22,832 nt of DNA from CAYNTG01 sp964400105 (GCA_964400105.1 CAYNTG010000031.1:1-22832), one strand, 5' to 3'. Counted from the stretch's first letter, positions 15,339 to 22,832 are shown. Numbers and translations: made by a program. Notes: generated by a model not told the origin, from the letters alone.

Positions 15339-16378
15339 TGGAGGGTTTTATCAATAAGATAGCCAATGCAATTTTCGGCCGATTTACCGGAGGGTTTTTC
15401 GAGTTCGCTTCTCCGTGGTGGCTCCTTTTGATCGTCCCCGCGATAGCACTTTTCATTTGGCGCAGATCGCGCCGAAGCGGGTCTTTGCGCTATTCCAATA
15501 TCGATCTCGTAAAAGGCTCGAAGGTATCCGGTCGGGTGGCGATCTTCTCGGCTTTGGCCTGGCTCGAGATGATCGGGCTGGTTCTTTTTGCCATAGCGGC
15601 GGCGCGGCCAAGGTCCGGTGCGGTGAAGGAAGAGACGTTCACCGAGGGCGTCGATATTGTCATGGTTATGGATCTATCCAGCTCGATGCGCGCCGAGGAT
15701 TTCAAGCCGAAGAACCGTCTCGAGGCCGCAAAGGTCGTCGCCGCAGATTTCATCGAGGGCCGCACAAACGACCGGATCGGTCTCGTCGTTTTCGCCGCGA
15801 AGGCTTTTACCCAATGCCCGTTAACCCTCGATTACGGCGTGCTTTTGGACTTTTTAGAGGGGATCGAGATCGGCCAGATCGAGGATGGAACAGCCATTGG
15901 AACGGCTATCGCAACCGGCCTTAACCGCCTGCGCGACTCGAAGGCCGAATCGAAGATCATGATCCTTTTGACCGACGGGATAAACAACCGCGGTCAGGTC
16001 GATCCGATCACCGCTGCTCAGGCCGCGAAGGCTCTCGGAATTAGAATTTATACTATCGGAGCCGGACGAAAGGGATATGCGCTCTATCCGGTGGACGATC
16101 CATTCTTCGGCAAGCGCCACGTCCGAATGCCGGTCGAGATCGACGAGAAGACGCTTAATCAGATCGCGGAAATATCCGGCGCCGAATACTTCCGCGCCAC
16201 GGATACCGAGAGCCTGCGGAAGATCTACTCCGAGATCGATAAGCTGGAAAAAACGAAGATCGAGATTCACCATTTCACGCGCTACCGGGAGCTTTTCCAC
16301 GGTTTCATTATCGCGGGATTCCTGTTTCTTTTGGCCGATGTCCTGTTGCGCAACACCATATTCCGAAGACTCCCCTGA
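15338..16378 (+). CDS. batA: VWA-domain membrane protein, BatA-like
   Basis: The 346-residue protein starts with the aerotolerance N-terminal motif FASPWWLLL (23-31) and has membrane helices at about 27-42 and 68-88, a VWA domain (about 100-300) and a third helix near the C-terminus (about 318-338). The MIDAS is complete: Asp112-x-Ser114-x-Ser116 (MDLSSS), Thr185 (DGTAIG) and Asp213 (LLTDG). The order helix-helix-VWA-helix is that of BatA and BatB. The start overlaps the preceding stop by one base; its own stop overlaps the methyltransferase start (TGATG). The choice of BatA over BatB rests on the N-terminal motif and gene order and is uncertain. Confidence 0.88.
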   Translation: MEGFINKIANAIFGRFTGGFFEFASPWWLLLIVPAIALFIWRRSRRSGSLRYSNIDLVKGSKVSGRVAIFSALAWLEMIGLVLFAIAAARPRSGAVKEETFTEGVDIVMVMDLSSSMRAEDFKPKNRLEAAKVVAADFIEGRTNDRIGLVVFAAKAFTQCPLTLDYGVLLDFLEGIEIGQIEDGTAIGTAIATGLNRLRDSKAESKIMILLTDGINNRGQVDPITAAQAAKALGIRIYTIGAGRKGYALYPVDDPFFGKRHVRMPVEIDEKTLNQIAEISGAEYFRATDTESLRKIYSEIDKLEKTKIEIHHFTRYRELFHGFIIAGFLFLLADVLLRNTIFRRLP

Positions 16379-17205
16379 TGACATTAGACGCCGGAAATAT
16401 CGCCAAATTTTACGATAACCCGCTCAAAAAAATCGGTAGCGAAACCGAACACGACTCGATAGAGTCAAAGCATTACGATATCGAGGCAGAGCGATTCCTC
16501 GCCGAAAATGACAAGCGCGCGCTTCTCGTGGATTTCGACGAGCCGCTACCGCCGAGGCACCGTGCATTCTGGATCGCAGTGGGAGATGTCGAGAATCTGC
16601 GTGTGTTGGATATCGGATGCGGCTATGGATATGCGGCTTCGCGGCTCGCGCTTTGCGGCGCAAAGGTCACGGCGATAGATGTATCCGAAGGGATGTGCGA
16701 TCTGACGCGTCGCGCGGCGCATATCAACGGCGTCGATATCGATGTCCGCAAGCTCAGCGCGGTCGATACCGGTTTGCCGGAGGGATCGTTCGATCTTATC
16801 GTCGGTCAGGTGTCGCTGCACCATCTTCCTCTCGACAGCGCCGGCCCGGAGCTTGTTCGCCTCCTGAAACCCGGCGGAAGAGCCGTTTTCCTCGAACCGA
16901 TTCATCCGTGGCGTGCGATTCTAAAAATGCGTGCGATGCTGCCGATTTCATGCCAGGAGTCGCCCGGCGGCGGCGCACTTCGCGCAGACGAGATCGAGCG
17001 GCTCGGCATCATATTCGGCGAGGTCGAATTGAAACGCTTCGCGATACTCGAACGCCTGCGTCGCTTTCGATCTTTGAGGTGGGCTTCTCCGTTTATATTT
17101 AGCATCGATAACCTGCTTCTTGCGATCCCGGTCCTGCGCGGACTTGCCGCACATGCCGTTATCGAGTTGACAAAAAATCAAAACCCAAACATAATACGAA
17201 GATGA
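16378..17205 (+). CDS. Class I SAM-dependent methyltransferase
   Basis: The 275-residue protein is a Methyltransf_11/25-type enzyme. Motif I is VLDIGCGYG (76-84), the acidic residue ending strand 2 is Asp101 (VTAIDVSEGM), and FDLIVGQVSLHHL (138-150) and LLKPGGRAVFLEP correspond to motifs II-III. It starts with TGATG overlap after the first VWA gene and ends with ATGA overlap into the second VWA gene, so its synthesis is tied to both. The substrate is unknown: a small molecule, lipid/quinone or protein are all possible. No signal peptide is present; the short hydrophobic segment near the C-terminus (FIFSIDNLLLAIPVLRGLAA) may associate with the membrane. Confidence 0.9.
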   Translation: MTLDAGNIAKFYDNPLKKIGSETEHDSIESKHYDIEAERFLAENDKRALLVDFDEPLPPRHRAFWIAVGDVENLRVLDIGCGYGYAASRLALCGAKVTAIDVSEGMCDLTRRAAHINGVDIDVRKLSAVDTGLPEGSFDLIVGQVSLHHLPLDSAGPELVRLLKPGGRAVFLEPIHPWRAILKMRAMLPISCQESPGGGALRADEIERLGIIFGEVELKRFAILERLRRFRSLRWASPFIFSIDNLLLAIPVLRGLAAHAVIELTKNQNPNIIRR

Positions 17206-18233
17206 TACGATTTGCAAGCACATCCGCCTTTTATCTGATGATCGGATTGCCGATTCTTGTCCTCTTTTTCTGGAGCGTGGAGAGACGTAAAAGAGAGCTG
17301 CTCAAGCGATTCGGCGAGATCGAGCTTATTCAACGGCTTACGGCCAGCCGAAGCAAGGCGATGCTAGCCGTGCGAAGGGTCTTTTTCCTCCTCGGATACG
17401 CCCTTCTCGTCGTCGCTTTAGCGAGGCCGCAGCTTGGAACGAAGCTCGAAGAGGTAAAGCGCGAGGGGATTGATCTCATCGTCGCTATCGATGTTTCGAC
17501 CTCGATGCTCGCCGGGGATGTCGCTCCGAATCGAATGGACAAGGCACGGCACGAGCTTAAAACATTGATTGAAAAGCTCGGTGGAGACCGGATCGGTATC
17601 GTAGCATTCGCCGGCGATGCATTTCTCGTTTCGCCGTTGACCACGGATTATATGGCATCGCTCATGATACTCGATGCGGTCGATGTCGGCGTTATCCCGG
17701 AACAGGGAACCGCTATCGCCCGTGCGATAGAGATCGCCCGGAAAGGTTTCGTCGCGAAGGATAATCGCCAGAAGGTCATCCTACTTTTGACCGACGGCGA
17801 GGATCACGAGGGCGATCCGGTTGCCGCCGCAGAGGCCGCCGCAGACGATGGGGTGATTATCTATTGCGTGGGAATCGGTTCGCCTAGCGGGGTTCCGATC
17901 CCGCTCGATGATCGATATGGTAATAAAAGCGGATACCTTCGCAACGACGAAGGCGATATCGTAACGAGCAAATTGGACGAGGCGACGCTACGAAGGATGA
18001 CGCTTGCGGCAAACGGGAAATATTATTCCGCGCGGCCCGGAGCCGCAGAATTGGACGAGATTATCGAGGATATTAGCAGTATGGAAAAGGCCGAGATCGA
18101 GACGAGGGTATTTACAAATTACGAGGATCGATTTCAATGGGCGCTTTTGCCGGCGATGATTTTGTTTATCCTATCGGGCGCACTTCCAGAGCGTAAAAGG
18201 CGGGATCGCGGATCGAAAAGGCCGTGGATTTGA
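17202..18233 (+). CDS. batB: VWA-domain membrane protein, BatB/BatA-like
   Basis: The 343-residue protein has membrane helices at about 9-25 and 59-75, a VWA domain (about 88-285) and a C-terminal helix (about 312-327) followed by a basic tail. The MIDAS is complete: Asp97-x-Ser99-x-Ser101 (DVSTS), Thr in EQGTAIA and Asp in LLTDGED. It contains the ARPQLGTK segment after helix 2 common in BatA/B. It is the second VWA protein of the cluster, coupled by ATGA overlap to the methyltransferase gene. The TGA stop is followed by a T-run (TTGATTTTTTTAAAA) without an obvious stem, so termination here is unclear. Confidence 0.87.
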   Translation: MIRFASTSAFYLMIGLPILVLFFWSVERRKRELLKRFGEIELIQRLTASRSKAMLAVRRVFFLLGYALLVVALARPQLGTKLEEVKREGIDLIVAIDVSTSMLAGDVAPNRMDKARHELKTLIEKLGGDRIGIVAFAGDAFLVSPLTTDYMASLMILDAVDVGVIPEQGTAIARAIEIARKGFVAKDNRQKVILLLTDGEDHEGDPVAAAEAAADDGVIIYCVGIGSPSGVPIPLDDRYGNKSGYLRNDEGDIVTSKLDEATLRRMTLAANGKYYSARPGAAELDEIIEDISSMEKAEIETRVFTNYEDRFQWALLPAMILFILSGALPERKRRDRGSKRPWI

Positions 18234-18259
18234 TTTTTTTAAAAGCGTGGTTGAGCCTT

Positions 18260-18414
18260 CATTGCGAGATTTACTGCACCTAGAAGACCGAATGTCGGGT
18301 CAATTTCGTTGCTTGTCGTCATTGCGAGGAAGCGAAGCGACGAAGCAATCCCGTCGTCCAAGGTGAGATTGCCGCAACCATTCGCATTTCGTGCTTCAGA
18401 TCTCGCAACGACGG
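18260..18414 (+). repeat. Interspersed 'cgtcattgcgag...gcaatc' repeat, copy B
   Basis: The 198-bp gap between the second VWA gene and the YihY-type gene holds a main unit at 18317-18353 (CGTCATTGCGAGGAAGCGAA and on to GACGAAGCAATCCCG), which is the reverse of copy A at 6081-6115. Partial units lie at 18260-18270 (cattgcgagat), 18364-18374 (gagattgccgc) and, inverted, 18398-18414 (agatctcgcaacgacgg). The outer ends are thus inverted relative to each other. No gene is seen in the gap. Confidence 0.65.
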
Positions 18415-18431
18415 TTAAATGACAGGTTTTA

Positions 18432-19340
18432 ATGCAGATGAAAAATGTCCTTAAGAAAATAGGAGCATGGCTCGAGGCGAGGTTACAAACCCTTGCACGA
18501 ATCTTCAGAAGATTTCAGGCCGACAACGGCATGACCCTTGCCGGCTCGTTGAGCTTTTATTTTCTGATAAGCATCCTGCCGATGAGCCTTCTTGCGCTAT
18601 CCCTGCTCGGACATATCCTCGGAAGCAGGTCGGCCGCTGTATCCGCAGTTACCGCCCTCGGCAAGATCGGCAATATTCTCCCGGAGGGGACCATCGAAAT
18701 CGAGTCGATACTCGGCGACCTGATAGGTGGCAAGGGTATGCTCGGTGGTGTGGGAATCCTGCTGTTAGTGCTATTCTCCGGCGGGGTTTTTTACACGATA
18801 GAACTTATTATAAACCAGATATTTAGGGTAAGCATCCGAAGGGGATTTCTCAGGAGAACGGCGGTCGTCTATTTCTTTATACTGATTGCGGGTATTCTGC
18901 TTCTCGCATCCATCGCGGCCACCGTTATCGCGGTCATCGTGGGCGACCTTTCGATGAGCATTTTTGGCATTAATCCTGCGGAAATCCCTCTGCTGTGGAA
19001 TCTGTTCTTTTCGTTGGTGCCGCCCGCCTTGATAATGCTGATGTTCGCAATAATTTACAAGGTCGGCCCGAAGACCAAAGTCGCATGGCGCGCGGCATTC
19101 GGGGGGGCGGTTTTTGGATCGGTTCTATGGGAAATTTCGAGGCGATTATTCGGGTTGTATCTATCGTCGATAGCGCCTTATAGCAAGCTTTATGGTGCCC
19201 TCGGTGTTTTTTTAGCGCTCTGGATATGGATATTTTATTCGGCCAATATCTTCATAATCGGGGCCGAATATGCCGCTATACTCGACGAACGACGCAACAG
19301 GAGAATATCTGTTGAAAAAAACTTAGAACGAAAGGGTTAA
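18432..19340 (+). CDS. YihY/virulence-factor-BrkB family membrane protein
   Basis: A 302-residue integral membrane protein of the YihY (formerly 'RNase BN') family. It has about six membrane helices (around 38-58, 100-125, 140-168, 185-210, 218-240, 245-280) and the family features: an N-terminal LARIFRRFQADNG, SFYFLISILPM in helix 1, and YSKLYGALGVFLALWIWIFY near the C-terminus. The ribonuclease assignment for this family has been withdrawn in the literature; the true function is unknown and may be transport. The start is ATG 18432; a second ATG is two codons later, and only a weak ACAGG precedes. It lies between the VWA and batC parts of the Bat cluster. Confidence 0.88.
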   Translation: MQMKNVLKKIGAWLEARLQTLARIFRRFQADNGMTLAGSLSFYFLISILPMSLLALSLLGHILGSRSAAVSAVTALGKIGNILPEGTIEIESILGDLIGGKGMLGGVGILLLVLFSGGVFYTIELIINQIFRVSIRRGFLRRTAVVYFFILIAGILLLASIAATVIAVIVGDLSMSIFGINPAEIPLLWNLFFSLVPPALIMLMFAIIYKVGPKTKVAWRAAFGGAVFGSVLWEISRRLFGLYLSSIAPYSKLYGALGVFLALWIWIFYSANIFIIGAEYAAILDERRNRRISVEKNLERKG

Positions 19341-19341
19341 T

Positions 19342-19539
19342 ATGCCGATTTATGAATTCAAATGCGAAAAATGCGGCGAAGAATTCGAGCTTCTTCTGCC
19401 GTCGTCCGGGCGCGACGACCGGAGCAATAAATGCCCAAAATGCGGAGAACCCGGTGTCGTAAGGAAATTATCGAATGTTGCTCCTTCGCAATCGGGAAAT
19501 AGTTGTCCAACATGCCAAAGCGGAACATGCGGTTTTTGA
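19342..19539 (+). CDS. FmdB-family zinc-ribbon regulatory protein
   Basis: A 65-residue protein with MPIYEFKCEKCGEEFE, the hallmark N-terminus of FmdB/CxxC_CXXC_SSSS proteins. Cys8/Cys11 and Cys31/Cys34 form a zinc ribbon, and three further Cys (55, 58, 63) lie in the C-terminal tail. Members are small putative regulators found next to many unrelated genes, and no experimentally fixed general role is known. The ATG lies 1 nt after the YihY-type gene's stop, with AAAGGG upstream. The following TPR gene begins inside its 3' end. Confidence 0.92.
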   Translation: MPIYEFKCEKCGEEFELLLPSSGRDDRSNKCPKCGEPGVVRKLSNVAPSQSGNSCPTCQSGTCGF

Positions 19540-20243
19540 TTGCAATATCGGTCGTATCGATTCTCGCATCGTCATTGCTCGCGGGGCCTTATGGCGATGT
19601 TGTCAAAGGAGTTCGAGCCTTCGACGAGGATGATTTTCAGGAGTCGCTGACGAAATTCCAGGAGGCTAATCTCATAGAGCCGGAATCTCCCGTTATTCAA
19701 CAGAATCTCGGTCTCTCACTTTACAAACTCGGGGATTTTGAAAAATCTCGAGAGCAGTTGGAGAAGGCATTTACGGCTTCCGACGAACCGGTCGAGAAAT
19801 CGGATATCCAGTATAACCTCGGAAACGCATTCTTCCAAATCGACTCGCTGCCACGTTCGATAATCCATTACCAAAAAGCCCTCGAATTAAACCCGGAAAA
19901 CAGCGACGCAAAATATAACCTGGAGCTTGCGAGGGCGCTTTTGAAGGAATTCTCCGAAAAAGAGCAACAAGATCAGCAGCAACAGCAGCAACAGCAAGAT
20001 CAGGAGCAGCAAGATCAAGAGAAACAAGATCAAGAGCAAGATCAAGAGCAACAGCAGCAGGATGAGCAAGGCGAGGAGGAAGAGCAGCAAGAGCAGACTC
20101 AACCGAAACCCAAAGAAGGCGAGATGAGCGAGGAAGAGGCTCAAAGACTTCTCGATGCGATGAAGGAAAACGAAGAGGACCTTCAGAAGGAAAAGATGCG
20201 CCGTCAGGGGGACGGCAACGGGCGTCATGCCAAGCCGTGGTAA
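19527..20243 (+). CDS. batC: BatC-like TPR protein with Gln/Asp/Glu-rich tract
   Basis: The 238-residue product has a signal peptide (about 1-19, ending SLLA), TPR repeats (about 25-135: NLGLSLYKLGDFEKSREQLE, YNLGNAFFQIDSLPRSIIHY), a low-complexity region of Gln, Asp and Glu (145-192) and the conserved BatC C-terminus MSEEEAQRLLDAM...EDLQKEKMRR, ending KPW. BatC is thought to be part of the periplasmic Bat complex with BatB and BatD. The start is either ATG 19527, with a weak AAGCGGA just upstream, or ATG 19512 (five residues longer); both lie inside the fmdB gene, which overlaps by 13 nt for the chosen start. The stop overlaps the batD start (TAATG). Confidence 0.85.
   Translation: MRFLIAISVVSILASSLLAGPYGDVVKGVRAFDEDDFQESLTKFQEANLIEPESPVIQQNLGLSLYKLGDFEKSREQLEKAFTASDEPVEKSDIQYNLGNAFFQIDSLPRSIIHYQKALELNPENSDAKYNLELARALLKEFSEKEQQDQQQQQQQQDQEQQDQEKQDQEQDQEQQQQDEQGEEEEQQEQTQPKPKEGEMSEEEAQRLLDAMKENEEDLQKEKMRRQGDGNGRHAKPW
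19959..20102 (+). repeat. CAA/CAG/GAT/GAG-rich low-complexity tract inside batC
   Basis: The codons for residues 145-192 are almost only CAG/CAA (Gln), GAT (Asp) and GAG (Glu), with short imperfect repeats of cagcaagatcaagag type. It is translated as an acidic, Gln-rich linker. Trinucleotide-like repeats of this sort can vary in length between strains by slippage. Confidence 0.85.
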
Positions 20244-22048
20244 TGCGAAAATCTAAAATATGCATATTGGCGATGTTTTCGATGTGGGTTCTGACCGCTG
20301 CGGCGGCCTGGAACGTCGCCTCCGATATTGACCGCTCTAAGATCGGCCTCGAAGACAACCTCACGCTGACGATAGCGGTTTCGGGCGATAAGATTTCAAA
20401 TCTTTCAGGGCCGAATTTTTCCGGAAATGACGATTGGGCTTTCTTGAATACAAATACGAGCACAAGCTCGAATTTCCAGCTTGTTAACGGCAAGATGAGC
20501 CAGAACAGAACGGTGACATACAATATCTATCTCGCCCCGAAACAAAAAGGCACGCTCACAATTCCGAAAATCGAGGTTTCCGCCAACGGCGAGACGAAAA
20601 CGAGCAAATCGTTCCGGGTCGAGGTTGTCGATGGTAGTATCGCGCCATCGCGAAGCCAACAGAGAAATGTTCGACAGGCCGCACCTTCCGCGCCGGAGCC
20701 GTCGCAAAGGGATATCGGGGAAAACCTGTTTATCTCGGCATATGCCGATAAAACCGAGGCATATGTTGGCGAGCAGATAAATGTCAGCTTCACATTATAT
20801 ACGCAGTATAACCTCGGCGAGATATCCATGTCCAAGGACGCGGTTTTCAATGGTTTTTGGGCGAAGGATTTGTTTCGCGCGAAGAGGCTGCAATACCAGC
20901 GCAAAACGGTCAAAGGCAAAGCATACAATGCTGTCGTTCTAACAAGGGATGCCATATTCGGACTGAGTTCCGGCGAGAAGAAAATCGAGCCGATGGAGCT
21001 CGATTGTTCGGTGATAACCAATAACAGTCATTGGGGATTTTTCTCGCAAAGCAAGAAGGTCGAGGTCGTCGGGCGGCCGTTGAAAATTGTGGTAAAACCT
21101 TTGCCCGCAGGCGCTCCTGCCGATTTCGACGGTTTGGTCGGCGACTTTTCGGTGGTTGCCGAAACGAGTGTCGATCAGCCGAAAACCAATGAGGCCTTCA
21201 GCTATACAATCTCGGTCTCCGGCACCGGCAATCTTCATATCATAGACCAGCCGGAACTCGAATTCCCACCGGGATTCGAGCTGTTCGATGTCCAGGAATC
21301 GGGACATATCAGTGCGGACGGCGGCAAGGTCGCCGGAACGCGGAAATTCGAGTATATCCTCGTGCCGAGAAGCGAGGGAGAGTTCGATATTTCACAATGG
21401 CGGCTGTCATACTTCGATCTAAAATCCAAAACATATAAATACGCCGTCGCCGATCCAATTTCATTAGTTGTCGGGGAGGGCAAAGCGGAGCAATCCGGAG
21501 GGATGCAGATTGTATCGCGCGGCGAGGTGATGCGCGTCGGCGAGGATATCCGATTCATCGCGCCGGATTGCAAACGTATCGATGTCGGCACTCTCGATAT
21601 CGGCCATCTGTCGATTTTCATGTATATCCTGCCGCTCGAGTTGTTATTGATTTTGGCAGGGCTAATTATTTATCGCAGGAGGGAGCGTCTCGATACGGAT
21701 ATCGGATATGCCAGATACACGCGCGCGATGAAGAAGGCTGTTTCCGAGCTTCGCAAGGCGGAAGCCCGAATCGAGGATAGTGAGACATTCGTAGCTATGA
21801 CGCAAAATGCTATCCTGCATTACCTTGCGGACAGGCTCGGCCTTCCGCAGGAGGGAATCGTTTTCTCCGACACACGAGATCGTCTTGCGGAACGACGTGT
21901 CGATGACGAAACACTCGATAGCATCGAGGAGTTGCTCGAAAAGCTGAATTTTCTGCGGTTTGCTCCGGGCGAAAAGGATCGAGTATCGAAAGAATTGCTT
22001 AACGGGACAAAGGAACTTATACGCAAAGTCGATCGCGCTTTCAGATGA
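20243..22048 (+). CDS. batD: Full-length BatD-family protein
   Basis: The 601-residue protein has a signal peptide (about 1-20), a long extracytoplasmic part (to about 455) with two or three Ig-like domains of the 'oxygen tolerance' family, including NLFISAYADKTEAYVGEQIN, FNGFWAKDLF and FDGLVGDFSVVAETS, one membrane segment (about 458-475) followed by RRRER, and a cytoplasmic helical domain of about 110 residues. That domain (LHYLADRLGL, FSDTRDRLAE, LNFLRFAP) resembles the C-termini of the two short BatD-like proteins at 9021 and 14274. The start is the ATG overlapping the batC stop (TAATG); an in-frame GTG two codons upstream is less likely. The stop overlaps the batE start (ATGA). Confidence 0.92.
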   Translation: MRKSKICILAMFSMWVLTAAAAWNVASDIDRSKIGLEDNLTLTIAVSGDKISNLSGPNFSGNDDWAFLNTNTSTSSNFQLVNGKMSQNRTVTYNIYLAPKQKGTLTIPKIEVSANGETKTSKSFRVEVVDGSIAPSRSQQRNVRQAAPSAPEPSQRDIGENLFISAYADKTEAYVGEQINVSFTLYTQYNLGEISMSKDAVFNGFWAKDLFRAKRLQYQRKTVKGKAYNAVVLTRDAIFGLSSGEKKIEPMELDCSVITNNSHWGFFSQSKKVEVVGRPLKIVVKPLPAGAPADFDGLVGDFSVVAETSVDQPKTNEAFSYTISVSGTGNLHIIDQPELEFPPGFELFDVQESGHISADGGKVAGTRKFEYILVPRSEGEFDISQWRLSYFDLKSKTYKYAVADPISLVVGEGKAEQSGGMQIVSRGEVMRVGEDIRFIAPDCKRIDVGTLDIGHLSIFMYILPLELLLILAGLIIYRRRERLDTDIGYARYTRAMKKAVSELRKAEARIEDSETFVAMTQNAILHYLADRLGLPQEGIVFSDTRDRLAERRVDDETLDSIEELLEKLNFLRFAPGEKDRVSKELLNGTKELIRKVDRAFR

Positions 22049-22830
22049 AAAGTATAATAACGATATTATTAGTATTTTTGGTATCGGTCGTTTTCGCGGG
22101 CCCGACCGACCGTTATGTCGCCGGCAACGCGGCGTTCCGGGACGGCGATTTTTCCGCAGCAATTCGGGCATATGAAGAGGCATTAGAATCCGGTGCCGCA
22201 GACGCCCGCGTCTATTATAATTTGGGCAACGCCTACTATCGAACGGGCAATATCGGAAAGGCCGTTCTTTCATACGAGCGCGCGCGCTTCATTTCACCCC
22301 GCGATAAGGATATTTTCAATAACCTCGATTTCGTTCGTAAAACCGGAGTGGATATTGTAGAGAAAAGCGATGCCAAAGATGGCGTCGTTGGAGATGTCTA
22401 TCGTAACACACCGCTCGGCCTGTTTTTCGGAGTTCTCGAAAAAATTTCATTCCGCGAATTCGCATGGGCTGCCGCAATCTTCACTGTTCTCGGAGCGCTT
22501 TTCCTTTTCATCGCTCTTATCGTTAAATGGCGTATGCAAAAAACACTCAAAATTCTATCTATTATCGCATGGTCGATAGCACTATTAATCCTTGTGCCAT
22601 ATACATTTAAGCGAACACATATCTGGGAGACCGACAGGGCAATCGTTATTGCACCGAAGGTCGAGATTCGCAGCGCGCCATCGGAGAGTTCGCAGCTCAA
22701 ATACACATTCCACGAAGGCATGGAGGTGGCTGTTAAGGAGGTTCGTGGCGAGTTCGCACGGGTAATATTGCGGAACGGTGAGGATGGATGGCTCATGCTC
22801 GACCGTATCGAGCGCGTTATCCCCGATTGA
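22045..22830 (+). CDS. batE: BatE-like TPR and SH3 membrane protein
   Basis: The 261-residue product has a signal peptide (1-18, ending VFAG), two TPR repeats (about 22-90, FRDGDFSAAIRAYEEALESG and YYNLGNAYYRTGNIGKAVLS), two membrane helices (about 139-160 and 169-187) and a bacterial SH3-like domain (about 200-258, with VEIRSAPS and GWLM). This is the domain order of BatE. It is the last gene in the visible part of the cluster, and its start overlaps the batD stop. Only 2 nt follow its stop, so later genes cannot be seen. Confidence 0.9.
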   Translation: MKSIITILLVFLVSVVFAGPTDRYVAGNAAFRDGDFSAAIRAYEEALESGAADARVYYNLGNAYYRTGNIGKAVLSYERARFISPRDKDIFNNLDFVRKTGVDIVEKSDAKDGVVGDVYRNTPLGLFFGVLEKISFREFAWAAAIFTVLGALFLFIALIVKWRMQKTLKILSIIAWSIALLILVPYTFKRTHIWETDRAIVIAPKVEIRSAPSESSQLKYTFHEGMEVAVKEVRGEFARVILRNGEDGWLMLDRIERVIPD

Positions 22831-22832
22831 CC

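Noticed and set aside
19887..20228. Leu-rich minus-strand frame opposite batC
   Set aside because: It is the antisense image of the Gln/Glu codon tract (CAG/GAG read as CTG/CTC).
1..22832. CRISPR arrays, tRNA or rRNA genes, insertion sequences or prophage genes
   Set aside because: I looked for regular direct repeats with spacers, tRNA cloverleaf signatures, transposase motifs and phage genes and saw none; the short interspersed repeats are the only repeat-type elements.

Overview
The window is bacterial chromosomal DNA with densely packed genes, many sharing TAATG or ATGA stop/start overlaps. The organism is diderm: there are lipoproteins with lipoboxes, Sec signal peptides, a probable outer-membrane beta-barrel ending in Phe, and a Bat (Bacteroides aerotolerance) locus. 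Shine-Dalgarno sites (GGAGG-like) and sigma70-type promoters are readable, which argues against a typical Bacteroidetes genome. A Gram-negative member of a poorly cultured lineage, perhaps in or near the FCB superphylum, fits, but the phylum cannot be fixed from this sequence alone.

Left part (1-3815, minus strand). There are three transcription units: a truncated coiled-coil lipoprotein gene with its own promoter; an SPFH/prohibitin-like gene followed by an M29-type metallopeptidase gene; and a thioredoxin / TlpA-like lipoprotein / OsmC operon with a promoter (3788-3815) and an intrinsic terminator (2223-2250). The last is a thiol-redox and peroxide-defence cassette.

Centre (4020-9020, plus strand). 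Transketolase and transaldolase (non-oxidative pentose phosphate pathway) are separated by a copy of an interspersed 'cattgcgag...gcaatctc' repeat. A gene-poor stretch follows, with a small membrane protein, a possible frameshifted Cys-rich remnant on the minus strand, a GC-rich hairpin-rich region, a perfect 14-bp inverted repeat, and a stand-alone receiver-domain protein.

Right part (9021-22830, plus strand). This is a greatly expanded Bat/MoxR locus: a BatD-like short protein, MoxR AAA+ ATPase, a membrane GGDEF protein, a small probable outer-membrane protein, DUF58, a membrane TPR + SurA-N-like protein without a rotamase domain, a second BatD-like short protein, a VWA protein (BatA/B type), a SAM methyltransferase, and a second VWA protein. 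After a repeat-bearing gap come a YihY-type membrane protein, an FmdB zinc ribbon, a BatC-like TPR protein with a Gln-rich tract, full-length BatD, and BatE (TPR + SH3). MoxR is expected to act as a chaperone-like ATPase on the VWA/DUF58 proteins, and the BatD/BatC/BatE proteins to form the periplasmic and membrane scaffold. The unusual points are three homologous BatD-type proteins, a methyltransferase translationally coupled between the two VWA genes, a GGDEF gene inside the cluster, and the TPR/SurA-N protein.
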